5,312 nucleotides of DNA. Origin: Flavobacterium sp. Its GTDB lineage: Bacteria; Bacteroidota; Bacteroidia; Flavobacteriales; Flavobacteriaceae. The stretch is from positions 1 to 5,312 of the forward strand of contig JAHRWO010000355.1 in NCBI GenBank assembly GCA_019105125.1, in the 5' to 3' direction. Below are positions 1-5,312 of this stretch, piece by piece (within the stretch, counting starts at the first letter, position 1; each line of letters starts with the position of its first letter). Under the pieces are notes generated by a model that was given only the letters and a program-made list of their open reading frames with translations, was not told where the DNA came from and ran no database searches. Made by a program: the position numbers and the translations under genes.

Positions 1-30
1 CATTTTTAATCAAAATGTAGGAGTACTAAA

Positions 31-65
31 AGGGGTACTTTAATTTTATAAACTAATGTACCCCT
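31..65. repeat. Inverted repeat upstream of the integrase gene
   Basis: AGGGGTAC at 31-38 is matched by its exact reverse complement GTACCCCT at 58-65, with a 19-nt AT-rich spacer. A related half-site, GGAGTACT (20-27), precedes GGGGTACT (32-39) as an imperfect direct repeat. G runs like these stand out in such AT-rich DNA. The repeats lie about 100 bp before the integrase gene, where recombinase arm-type sites, an attachment site or an autoregulatory operator would be expected. The role is inferred from position only. Apart from this, 1-168 contains no gene, no tRNA end and no convincing promoter that I can see. Confidence 0.45.
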
Positions 66-168
66 CGTTAGTTGTAATAGCCAGTATTTATAGGCTGTTT
101 AGCTTTTAAACATCTTGACTTTTGATGTTAGTTTTTAGAAATTTAATTAACACTAAAGGTTACCAAAA

Positions 169-1416
169 ATGAATGCAACAATCAATGTGCTTTTTTATAT
201 CAAAAGAGCAAAAATCAACAGCAACGGACTTGTTCCAATTTTTATCCGAATTACAGTAGAAGGAAAACGTATTGATAAAAGTACAGGTAAATATGTTTTA
301 CCTGAAAAATGGAGTACTGAAAACTCACGTTTAAAAGGTAATTCAGAAGAAGCACGTTTAATAAACAATCATCTCGAATTATTGAGAATGCATGTTTTCG
401 AAATAGAAAAACAACTATTAATCAAAAAAGAAACTTTAAATTTTGAAAATTTCAAAAATGAGTACTTGGGCATCAAAGAACGCGAACGCCTACTAATCCA
501 AATCTTCACAGAACACAACCGAAAAATTAAAGAGTTGGTTGGAAGTGAGTACGCTCCAGGAACACTAGAACGTTATGAAACATCTTTAAAACATACTAAA
601 GACTTTCTTCAATGGAAATACAGAGTTTCTGATATTGATATTGAGAAAATAGATCATGCTTTTATTACCGAGTATGAATTTTATCTTCGTACAGAAAGAA
701 AGTGTGCGAACAATACAGCTGTAAAGTATATTAAAAACTTCCACAAGATTATAAATATTTGCTTGGCCAATGGATGGCTGACAAAGGACCTATTTGCAAA
801 TTACAAAGCAAAAGTCAAAGAAGTAATTCGTGAATTCCTTACAGAGCAAGAAATTCAAAGTTTGATGGAAAAAGAATTCGTTTCAGAACGTTTGGAACTA
901 GTTCGTGATATATTTGTTTTCAGCTGCTTTACTGGTTTAGCATATATAGACGTGAAACAACTCTCAAAGGACAACATCGTATTAGGAATCGATGGCGATA
1001 AATGGATTAACAAAAACCGACAAAAAACCGATACGAATTCCAAAATTCCATTACTTCCAACAGCTCAATATATCTTGGATAAATATGCAAATCATCCAGT
1101 TTGTGTAAATGAAGATAAATTGCTTCCGATATTTTCTAATCAAAAAATGAATGCGTATCTAAAAGAAATTGCAACGGTTTGCGGAATCAATAAAGAACTA
1201 ACATTCCATATTGCCCGACACACTTTTGCAACTACCGTGACATTGAGTAACGGAGTTCCTATTGAAACCATAAGTAAAATGCTAGGACATACCAATCTAA
1301 AAACAACGCAGCATTACGCTAAGATTTTAGACAAGAAAATTAGTGAGGATATGAAAATACTTAAAGATAAATTTTCAATCAATGTAAATCGACGTAGTTG
1401 CCAAAACTCTATTTAA
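169..1416 (+). CDS. Tyrosine recombinase / site-specific integrase (Bacteroidota IntDOT-like)
   Basis: This 415-residue protein is a full-length tyrosine recombinase that would cut and rejoin DNA through a covalent 3'-phosphotyrosine link to integrate or excise a mobile element. Residues about 1-100 fit the arm-type DNA-binding region of Bacteroidota integrases (a beta-rich start followed by the motif RIDKSTG near 34-40). Residues about 105-215 fit the SAM-like core-binding domain, and about 220-400 the catalytic domain. Visible active-site residues are K286 in the beta-hairpin (QKT), H347 and R350 (HIARH), H374 (LGH) and the nucleophile Y383 (HYAKI). The usual first arginine after TGL is replaced by A258; R246 lies 12 residues earlier. 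The ATG at 169 gives the normal family start and has an A-rich leader without a Shine-Dalgarno. It is encoded just before metal-handling genes on the same strand, so it is probably the integrase of the island carrying them. The family is certain; the link to the cargo is inferred. Confidence 0.95.
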   Translation: MNATINVLFYIKRAKINSNGLVPIFIRITVEGKRIDKSTGKYVLPEKWSTENSRLKGNSEEARLINNHLELLRMHVFEIEKQLLIKKETLNFENFKNEYLGIKERERLLIQIFTEHNRKIKELVGSEYAPGTLERYETSLKHTKDFLQWKYRVSDIDIEKIDHAFITEYEFYLRTERKCANNTAVKYIKNFHKIINICLANGWLTKDLFANYKAKVKEVIREFLTEQEIQSLMEKEFVSERLELVRDIFVFSCFTGLAYIDVKQLSKDNIVLGIDGDKWINKNRQKTDTNSKIPLLPTAQYILDKYANHPVCVNEDKLLPIFSNQKMNAYLKEIATVCGINKELTFHIARHTFATTVTLSNGVPIETISKMLGHTNLKTTQHYAKILDKKISEDMKILKDKFSINVNRRSCQNSI

Positions 1417-1450
1417 CAATATTTTTAGACTAACAACAATTCATTTTTTA

Positions 1451-1458
1451 TACATTTG
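1451..1458 (+). promoter_or_regulatory. Bacteroidota -7 promoter element for the Cys-rich gene
   Basis: TACATTTG matches the Bacteroidota primary sigma-factor -7 consensus TAnnTTTG at every fixed position. It lies 19 nt before the ATG at 1478, which would leave a short leader of roughly 12-15 nt. No clear -33 TTG element is visible at the expected distance, so the promoter may be weak or need an activator. It suggests that the Cys-rich gene is transcribed separately from the integrase, which has no obvious terminator in the 61-nt gap. Confidence 0.55.
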
Positions 1459-1477
1459 TGATGTTTTAAAATTAAAA

Positions 1478-1855
1478 ATGAAAAAATATCACATAATATT
1501 AATAGTTTTATTAGGCATGTTTTTAATGCCTAGTGCTGCTATGGCTTGTGGTAAATTTAATTCAAAACATTCTTGTGAAAAAGAAGTTTCATCTAAAAAA
1601 ACTGAAAAGAAATGTTGTTGTAGTAATGACAGTTCTGAAAGCAAAGATGAAAATGGATGTAAAGGTGATTGTGGTCATACAAATTGTGGTTGTTCTATGA
1701 CTTGTCCTTCTTCTTCAATCATTTTTATACCAGAAATTACTTTTAAAATTAACTTTATTCAATATTCTTCAATAGAGAAAGTTAAGTTTTCATACACGGC
1801 ACCATCAATCTCAGATGGTTTTCATTCTATTTGGCTAATACCTAAAATAGGCTAA
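1478..1855 (+). CDS. Small exported cysteine-rich protein, putative metal-binding
   Basis: This 125-residue protein starts with a signal peptide (KK, then a hydrophobic core at about 6-17, then SAAMA before C24). Cleavage after A23 would put C24 at the mature N-terminus; the lipobox is poor, so a soluble protein is more likely than a lipoprotein. It has ten cysteines (24, 33, 46, 47, 48, 61, 65, 70, 72, 76), including a CCC run and a dense C-x3-C-x4-C-x-C-x3-C cluster, in a lysine- and acid-rich stretch up to about residue 77. The last 48 residues have no Cys, are hydrophobic/aromatic and end in HSIWLIPKIG. The layout recalls the small Bacteroidota proteins of the DUF6660 type, which also have a Cys cluster and a SIW-P-K-like tail and often sit by metal-efflux genes; this comparison is from memory. 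Binding or buffering of a soft metal, or sensing it, is inferred. No enzymatic motif is visible. Confidence 0.8.
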   Translation: MKKYHIILIVLLGMFLMPSAAMACGKFNSKHSCEKEVSSKKTEKKCCCSNDSSESKDENGCKGDCGHTNCGCSMTCPSSSIIFIPEITFKINFIQYSSIEKVKFSYTAPSISDGFHSIWLIPKIG

Positions 1856-1863
1856 ATTCTTTT

Positions 1864-1887
1864 TTTGACAGCCATTAGTGTGTCAAA
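1864..1887 (+). terminator. Inverted repeat after the Cys-rich gene: possible terminator or operator
   Basis: TTTGACA (1864-1870) is repeated as its exact reverse complement TGTCAAA (1881-1887) around a 10-nt spacer, 8 nt after the stop of the Cys-rich gene. It could fold as a weak 7-bp hairpin followed by TTTA, as expected near a transcript end, but there is no proper T-tract after it (the T-run lies before it). TGACA-N10-TGTCA-type symmetry would also suit a dimeric repressor. Both readings are open. Confidence 0.35.
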
Positions 1888-1890
1888 TTT

Positions 1891-1905
1891 ATAGCATTTT
1901 GCTAT
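1891..1905 (+). repeat. Short perfect hairpin ATAGCA-TTT-TGCTAT
   Basis: A perfect 6-bp stem with a 3-nt loop begins 3 nt after the preceding inverted repeat. Only four of the twelve stem bases are G or C and no T-tract follows, so alone it is a weak terminator candidate. With its neighbour it forms a tandem hairpin block that could mark or protect the 3' end of the upstream mRNA. Confidence 0.35.
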
Positions 1906-1999
1906 CAGATCAATCATTCAGTTTACTTTCCGTTTTTATTTTTAATTATTTCAAGCAGATAGACTTGTAAACTGTTATTCATTATTTTTTTATCAACTT

Positions 2000-2020
2000 A
2001 TCAAAGGAATTCACTTTGAT
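2000..2020 (+). promoter_or_regulatory. Dyad and candidate promoter before the metal operon
   Basis: ATCAAAG (2000-2006) and CTTTGAT (2014-2020) form an exact 7-bp inverted repeat around a 7-nt centre that contains the palindrome GAATTC. Its right half overlaps TCACTTTG (2011-2018), which matches the Bacteroidota -7 consensus TAnnTTTG except for C in place of A. The dyad ends 18 nt before the ATG at 2039. A dyad over a -7 element directly before a metal operon is the expected layout for a metal-responsive repressor or activator site. The regulator is not encoded in the window. No good -33 element is seen. Confidence 0.4.
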
Positions 2021-2038
2021 TACTAATACATTATTAAA

Positions 2039-2911
2039 ATGAAAAATTCATTTAAAAATATAATGCTAGCAACTTTTATATTGCTTAGTATTGCTGTCAA
2101 TGCACAAATTAAAAATGCAAAAACAGAAACAGTTAAGATTTATGGAAACTGTGGAATGTGCGAAACCAAAATCGAAAATGCAGGAAATTTCAAAAAAGTA
2201 GCTAAAGTAGATTGGGATCAAGATTCGAAGATGGCCACTTTAACTTATGATACTACTAAAACTAATCCAGACGAAATACTAAAAAGAATAGCATTAGCAG
2301 GATATGATAGTGATAAGTTTCTTGCACCAGATGATGTCTATGACAATCTTCATGGATGTTGTCAATATGACAGAGTTGCTAAAGTTCCAGTTAAAGAAGA
2401 AATCAAAGTGGAAGAAACTACTGAAATCCATAATAATCATGTAAACCACAATGAAACTTCAAAGATGGTACTTCAAGAAGTTAACCAACTTAAAGTTGTT
2501 TTTGATAACTATTTTGTGGTAAAAGATGCTATGATTTCTTCTGATGGTAACACAACTTCAATTGCTTCAAAGGAATTACTAACTGCAATAAACAATGTTA
2601 AAATGGACAAATTGGATATGGATGTTCATATGGTTTGGATGAAAGTTGTAAATCAAATTAAAAAAGATACTGAACTGATTTCAAAATCAAAAGATATTAA
2701 TAAACAACGAAATCACTTTACAACATTATCAAAAGACATTTATTCATTATTAAAAGTTGCAAAGTATGAGGTTCCAGTTTATTTCCAACATTGCCCTATG
2801 TACAATGATGGTAAAGGTGCGAATTGGTTAAGTAAAGAAAATGCAGTAAAAAATCCTTACTACGGCTCAATGATGTTAACTTGTGGAAAAACGGTAGAAA
2901 CTATTAAATAA
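2039..2911 (+). CDS. Exported HMA-domain + DUF3347 metal-binding protein
   Basis: This 290-residue protein has a signal peptide likely cleaved after A22 (VNA|Q). Residues about 29-98 form a heavy-metal-associated (HMA, ferredoxin-like) domain with the metal site YGNCGMC (C38, C41); the loop is one residue shorter than the classic GMTCxxC. A C107-C108 pair (GCCQYDR) follows. Then comes an acidic linker with spaced histidines (H131, H134, H137). Residues about 145-285 are a DUF3347 domain, helical and ending in the family signature: HCPMYNDGKG at 251-260, WLS, KNPYYG and a final TCG (C282). The H251/C252/M254 cluster could also bind metal. DUF3347 occurs in Bacteroidota copper/cation efflux proteins, including CusB-like adaptors. 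The likely job is to bind copper or a similar soft metal in the periplasm; the exact metal is not readable. It is first in a tight gene set, and its stop lies 6 nt before the next start. Both domains look complete. Confidence 0.9.
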   Translation: MKNSFKNIMLATFILLSIAVNAQIKNAKTETVKIYGNCGMCETKIENAGNFKKVAKVDWDQDSKMATLTYDTTKTNPDEILKRIALAGYDSDKFLAPDDVYDNLHGCCQYDRVAKVPVKEEIKVEETTEIHNNHVNHNETSKMVLQEVNQLKVVFDNYFVVKDAMISSDGNTTSIASKELLTAINNVKMDKLDMDVHMVWMKVVNQIKKDTELISKSKDINKQRNHFTTLSKDIYSLLKVAKYEVPVYFQHCPMYNDGKGANWLSKENAVKNPYYGSMMLTCGKTVETIK

Positions 2912-2917
2912 TCTAAA

Positions 2918-3382
2918 ATGAGAAGAATAATTTTTGCATTTTTTTTAATTACTAATATAGCCACTGCACAGATTGATGTTGGAGATACAATACCATCAAT
3001 AGCATTAAAAAGTACTAGTAATACAGAGGTAAATATTACATCTTTTAAAGGGAAATATGTGTTAATTGATTTTTGGGCATCATGGTGTGGTCCTTGCAGA
3101 TTAGGCAATAAAAAGTTAGTAAAACTACATAATGAAGTTAGTTCAGATAAAATAGAAATAATAGGAATATCAATCGATACAGATACTAATAAATGGCTAA
3201 AAGCTGTTGAAAAAGATAAAATTAAATTTACCCAATTGATAGACTCAAAAGGTTTTGATGCTGAAACAGCAATACAATTTGGTGTAGAGGAATTACCATC
3301 GAAATTTTTATTCAATGAAGAAGGTGTTCTAATTGCAAAAAATCCAACAGAAGAAGAAATAATTAAATTAATAGAAAAGTAA
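2918..3382 (+). CDS. Periplasmic TlpA/ResA-like thiol-disulfide oxidoreductase
   Basis: This 154-residue protein has a signal peptide likely cleaved after A17 (ATA|Q) and a thioredoxin fold of the AhpC/TSA-Redoxin, TlpA/ResA type. The active site is WASWCGPCR, with C57 and C60, and the cis-proline is P127 in ELPSKF. The IDFWASW strand and the later GISIDTD strand are typical. The lack of DsbA- or DsbC-like inserted or dimerisation domains argues for a dedicated reductase, which would reduce cysteine pairs in client proteins. It lies between two genes whose products carry HMA CxxC sites, 6 nt after one and 1 nt before the other. This suggests its clients are those sites, which must be reduced to bind Cu(I). 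The electron donor (a CcdA/DsbD-like membrane protein) is not in the window. The family is sure; the client assignment is inferred. Confidence 0.92.
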   Translation: MRRIIFAFFLITNIATAQIDVGDTIPSIALKSTSNTEVNITSFKGKYVLIDFWASWCGPCRLGNKKLVKLHNEVSSDKIEIIGISIDTDTNKWLKAVEKDKIKFTQLIDSKGFDAETAIQFGVEELPSKFLFNEEGVLIAKNPTEEEIIKLIEK

Positions 3383-3383
3383 A

Positions 3384-3881
3384 ATGAAAAAAATAAATAA
3401 AGTATATCTAGTAATTGCATCAATCGTTTTGATGTTTTCAATAAAAAGTAATGCACAAATTGTAAAAGCTGAAATTAGAGCAACGGGTTTAACTTGCTCA
3501 ATGTGTTCAAATGCTATAAATAAGCAACTTAAAGCATTACCAGAAGTTACCAATGTTGAAACAGACTTAAATACCAACACATTCACGGTAACTCTTAAAG
3601 AGGGAAATGAATTAAGTCCAAAAACATTTAAGGAAAAAGTAGAAAAAGCAGGTTTTTTTATTGGATCATTAGTGATAACTGCCAAAGCTGAAACCATTAG
3701 TAAAAGTCCTTACATTTTAGTAAATGACAAAAAAGACACTACAGAAGTTGTTAAATTTCAAGTAGTTGATAAAGGTTATGTTACAGAAAAAGAGTTTAAA
3801 AAATTATCAAAATCATATAAGGACATTTCGACTTATGTTGCAAACAGTGAAGATGATTTTCATATTAAAATTTTAAACTAA
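3384..3881 (+). CDS. Exported HMA-domain protein with C-terminal extension
   Basis: This 165-residue protein has a signal peptide likely cleaved after A24 (SNA|Q). Residues about 26-100 are an HMA domain with the metal-binding motif GLTCSMC (C38, C41), close to the classic GMTCxxC, followed by AINKQL and a V-x-N-V-E-T-D strand. A further stretch of about 60 residues (105-165: SPYILVNDKK to FHIKILN) has no cysteine, looks beta-alpha-beta, and is not a domain I recognise. HMA domains carry Cu(I) or other soft metals and pass them between partners by thiol exchange; here it would act as a periplasmic metallochaperone. The gene starts 1 nt after the thioredoxin stop, and its own TAA overlaps the next ATG by one base (TAATG), so translation of the three genes is probably coupled. 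The two cysteines are its only ones, which suits a single Cu(I) site. Confidence 0.88.
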   Translation: MKKINKVYLVIASIVLMFSIKSNAQIVKAEIRATGLTCSMCSNAINKQLKALPEVTNVETDLNTNTFTVTLKEGNELSPKTFKEKVEKAGFFIGSLVITAKAETISKSPYILVNDKKDTTEVVKFQVVDKGYVTEKEFKKLSKSYKDISTYVANSEDDFHIKILN

Positions 3882-4699
3882 TGAGAAAGTTTTTTATTCT
3901 AATTATTCTATTAACTATTCAAACGAGTGTAAGTCAAGAGTTGTTTCTAATAACAGATCCTGCTAGTAATGTTCCGGCAAACTCATTAGGTGTTAACCTT
4001 CTTCAATCACGTTTTAAAGAAGAATTTAAATCAGGATATAGTTATCATCTGATGCCCGAAGTTACATATGGGATTAATAAAAATTTGATGGTTCGTGCAT
4101 CTGCTTTTGTGAGTAACAGAAGTAATGATTTAGTAACAGAAGGAGGAAGCTTTTATGTCAAATATCGTTTTTATTCTACAGATGATTTAAACAGTCATTT
4201 CCGTATGGCAGCTTTTGGAAGATATAGTTTCAATAATGCCGACATACATCAGGAACAAATTGAAATTATGGGACATAATACGGGTTTTGAATCTGGAATT
4301 GTGGCTACTAAACTGATTAAAAAATTAGCAATTAGTTCATCAATTAGTTTTGAGAAAGCTTTTGACAACAAACCAGATTATCCATTTCCAAACGAATTAG
4401 GAGATAATGCCACTAATTACACTCTTTCTTTTGGAAAATTAATGTACCCTAAAAAGTACACTAGTTTCAAACAAACCAATATCAATTTAATGGTTGAATT
4501 TGCAGGTCAAACCATTAACGAAAACGGTAAATCATATTTGGATGTTGTGCCTGTAATTCAATTTATTTTCAACAGTCAAGCGAGAGTTGATGTAGCTTAC
4601 AGACATGAGTTAATGAGTTCAATGGTACGTTCGGCGCCAAATGGAGTGTATTTCAATTTGTATTATACTTTCTTCAATTTAAAAAAGCAAAGTAATTAA
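3881..4699 (+). CDS. Predicted outer-membrane beta-barrel protein
   Basis: This 272-residue protein has a signal peptide likely cleaved after S18 (SVS|QE). The rest is rich in alternating polar and hydrophobic strands with many Tyr/Phe/Asn and glycine turns (for example GSFYVKYRFYS, FRMAAFGRYSF, RVDVAYRHELM and a closing GVYFNLYYTFF). This is the pattern of an outer-membrane beta-barrel of roughly 10-12 strands. It has no cysteine and no plug or TonB-box region, so it is neither a TonB-dependent receptor nor a TolC/CusC-type channel. In general form it resembles the small transporter-like barrels related to the MetA phenol-degradation (PF13557) group, but I cannot fix the family. Its start overlaps the stop of the HMA gene by one base, so it is co-translated with a metal carrier. 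It may be a pore or a docking point for metal at the outer membrane. The substrate and direction are unknown. Confidence 0.75.
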   Translation: MRKFFILIILLTIQTSVSQELFLITDPASNVPANSLGVNLLQSRFKEEFKSGYSYHLMPEVTYGINKNLMVRASAFVSNRSNDLVTEGGSFYVKYRFYSTDDLNSHFRMAAFGRYSFNNADIHQEQIEIMGHNTGFESGIVATKLIKKLAISSSISFEKAFDNKPDYPFPNELGDNATNYTLSFGKLMYPKKYTSFKQTNINLMVEFAGQTINENGKSYLDVVPVIQFIFNSQARVDVAYRHELMSSMVRSAPNGVYFNLYYTFFNLKKQSN

Positions 4700-4717
4700 T
4701 TTCAAAAATCAATTATC

Positions 4718-5312
4718 ATGAAAACACTATTTATTATAGCGTTGTTTGCAATTACAATAACTTCTTGCAATCACAAAGTAAAAGAAACCGATGGCATAGA
4801 AACAAAATCAACTTCGAACGAATTGTATGCTTGTTCTATGCATCCAGAAATTACAGGAAAAAAGGGTGAAGAATGTTCAAAATGTGGAATGGAATTAACG
4901 GAGCCTGTACAACAAAAAGAAGCAACACATAACCACAATGATGGTTCACACGAACATAAAGATACAACAACAGTTGAAGCTCAAAATGTTCAGGAAAAGA
5001 CAGAAGTTTCTCAAGAATCAACAAAACAATTTTCAACATCTGAAATTATTGCTAACTATTTAAAACTTAAAAATGCTTTGACAAAAGATGATAGTAAAGT
5101 AGCTGCTATAACTGAAAAAAGTTTATTAAAAACATTTAATAGTACTGATACTTCTTCTCTTAATTCAAAATTAAAAAATGAACTTTTAAGTATATTAGAA
5201 AAAGGTAGCGTTCATGCAAAGCATATCGGAGATAATTCTGGCAAAATTCATAATCAAAGAGAACATTTTATTATGCTAAGTAATAGCATTAATGATTTAA
5301 TCATAACCTTTG
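4718..5312 (+). CDS. Lipoprotein with heavy-metal-binding domain and DUF3347 (partial, 3' end missing)
   Basis: An open frame starts at the ATG at 4718 and runs without a stop for 198 codons to the window edge. The N-terminus is a lipoprotein signal (hydrophobic core, then ITSC with C17 as the lipidated residue). The residues after C17 are not acidic (NHKVK), so it lacks the Bacteroidota surface-export signal and probably faces the periplasm. Residues about 37-60 are a heavy-metal-binding domain of the HMBD type (YACSMHPEI, then CSKCGMEL; C39, M41, H42, C53, C56, M58), as found in CusB and copper ATPases. A His-rich acidic linker follows (H71, H73, H78, H80). From about 105 the sequence matches the start of DUF3347: YLKLKNAL and REHFIMLS align with YFVVKDAM and RNHFTTLS in the protein encoded at 2039-2911. 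The missing C-terminus should hold the HCPM-type motif. If the frame is much longer, it could continue into an RND adaptor. It starts 18 nt after the barrel gene. Confidence 0.88.
   Translation, partial: MKTLFIIALFAITITSCNHKVKETDGIETKSTSNELYACSMHPEITGKKGEECSKCGMELTEPVQQKEATHNHNDGSHEHKDTTTVEAQNVQEKTEVSQESTKQFSTSEIIANYLKLKNALTKDDSKVAAITEKSLLKTFNSTDTSSLNSKLKNELLSILEKGSVHAKHIGDNSGKIHNQREHFIMLSNSINDLIITF

Larger units (their letters stand above)
2039..5312 (+). other. Probable metal-handling operon (open at the right edge)
   Basis: Five genes on one strand are separated by 6, 1, -1 and 18 nt, and no hairpin or promoter-like element was seen between them. All five products carry a signal peptide or lipobox. 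The order is HMA-DUF3347, thioredoxin, HMA, beta-barrel, HMBD-DUF3347 lipoprotein. Spacing supports one transcript starting before 2039; the operon's end lies outside the window. Confidence 0.75.

Noticed and set aside
1..17. CATTTT-TAATC-AAAATG inverted repeat at the window edge, considered as a terminator of an upstream gene
   Set aside because: The stem is only 6 bp, almost all A/T, has no following T-tract, and no upstream gene is visible.
129..136. TAGTTTTT, considered as a -7 promoter element for the integrase
   Set aside because: It departs from TAnnTTTG at the key G, and there is no TTG at a suitable distance upstream.
855..1043. Antisense open frame of 62 codons inside the integrase gene
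   Set aside because: It overlaps the catalytic domain of a clear tyrosine recombinase and has no features of its own.
2860..3456. Antisense open frame of 198 codons
   Set aside because: It lies opposite the thioredoxin gene and the ends of both neighbours, all of which have clear family motifs. Its hydrophobic composition is what the complement of AT-rich coding sequence gives, and it has no recognisable domain.
3368..3697. Antisense open frame of 109 codons
   Set aside because: It covers the start of the HMA gene on the opposite strand, with no motif, no promoter and a conflict with a well-supported gene.
4440..4449. TAATGTACCC, a 10-bp match to 55-64 near the left end, considered as a second att copy
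   Set aside because: It lies inside the barrel coding sequence and the match ends after 10 bases, which is too short for an att repeat and easily due to chance.
4851..5039. Antisense open frame of 62 codons
   Set aside because: It lies opposite the heavy-metal-binding and linker region of the lipoprotein gene, which has a lipobox and recognisable domains.

Overview
The window looks like part of a mobile metal-resistance (probably copper) island from a member of the Bacteroidota, most likely a Flavobacteriaceae. Five things point that way: the DNA is strongly AT-rich; start codons follow A-rich leaders without Shine-Dalgarno sequences; one promoter element matches the Bacteroidota -7 consensus TAnnTTTG; signal peptides end in the A|Q cleavage style typical of the group; and the protein families present (an IntDOT-like integrase, DUF3347, small Cys-rich exported proteins) are characteristic of it. 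All genes are on the + strand.

Positions 1-168 are a non-coding leader with an 8-bp inverted repeat. A complete tyrosine recombinase follows (169-1416) and is probably the integrase of the element. Next, behind its own promoter, comes a 125-residue exported protein with ten cysteines (1478-1855). A 183-bp non-coding gap (1856-2038) holds three inverted repeats: two hairpins just after the Cys-rich gene, and a 7-7-7 dyad (2000-2020) just before the next gene that is a plausible operator.

From 2039 to the right edge runs a tightly packed gene set with gaps of 6, 1, -1 and 18 nt, probably one operon. It encodes an exported HMA + DUF3347 protein, a TlpA/ResA-like thioredoxin, a second exported HMA protein, an outer-membrane beta-barrel protein, and the first 198 residues of a lipoprotein with a heavy-metal-binding domain and a second DUF3347 domain. 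That last gene runs off the window.

Every product after the integrase carries a signal peptide or lipobox, so the whole set acts outside the cytoplasm. My reading is a periplasmic metal capture and relay system: the HMA and Cys/His modules bind a soft metal (copper most likely), the thioredoxin keeps their CxxC pairs reduced, and the barrel gives a route or sensor at the outer membrane. No metal-transporting ATPase, RND pump or regulator is visible; they may lie downstream. The families are recognised from motifs; the metal and the working model are inference.
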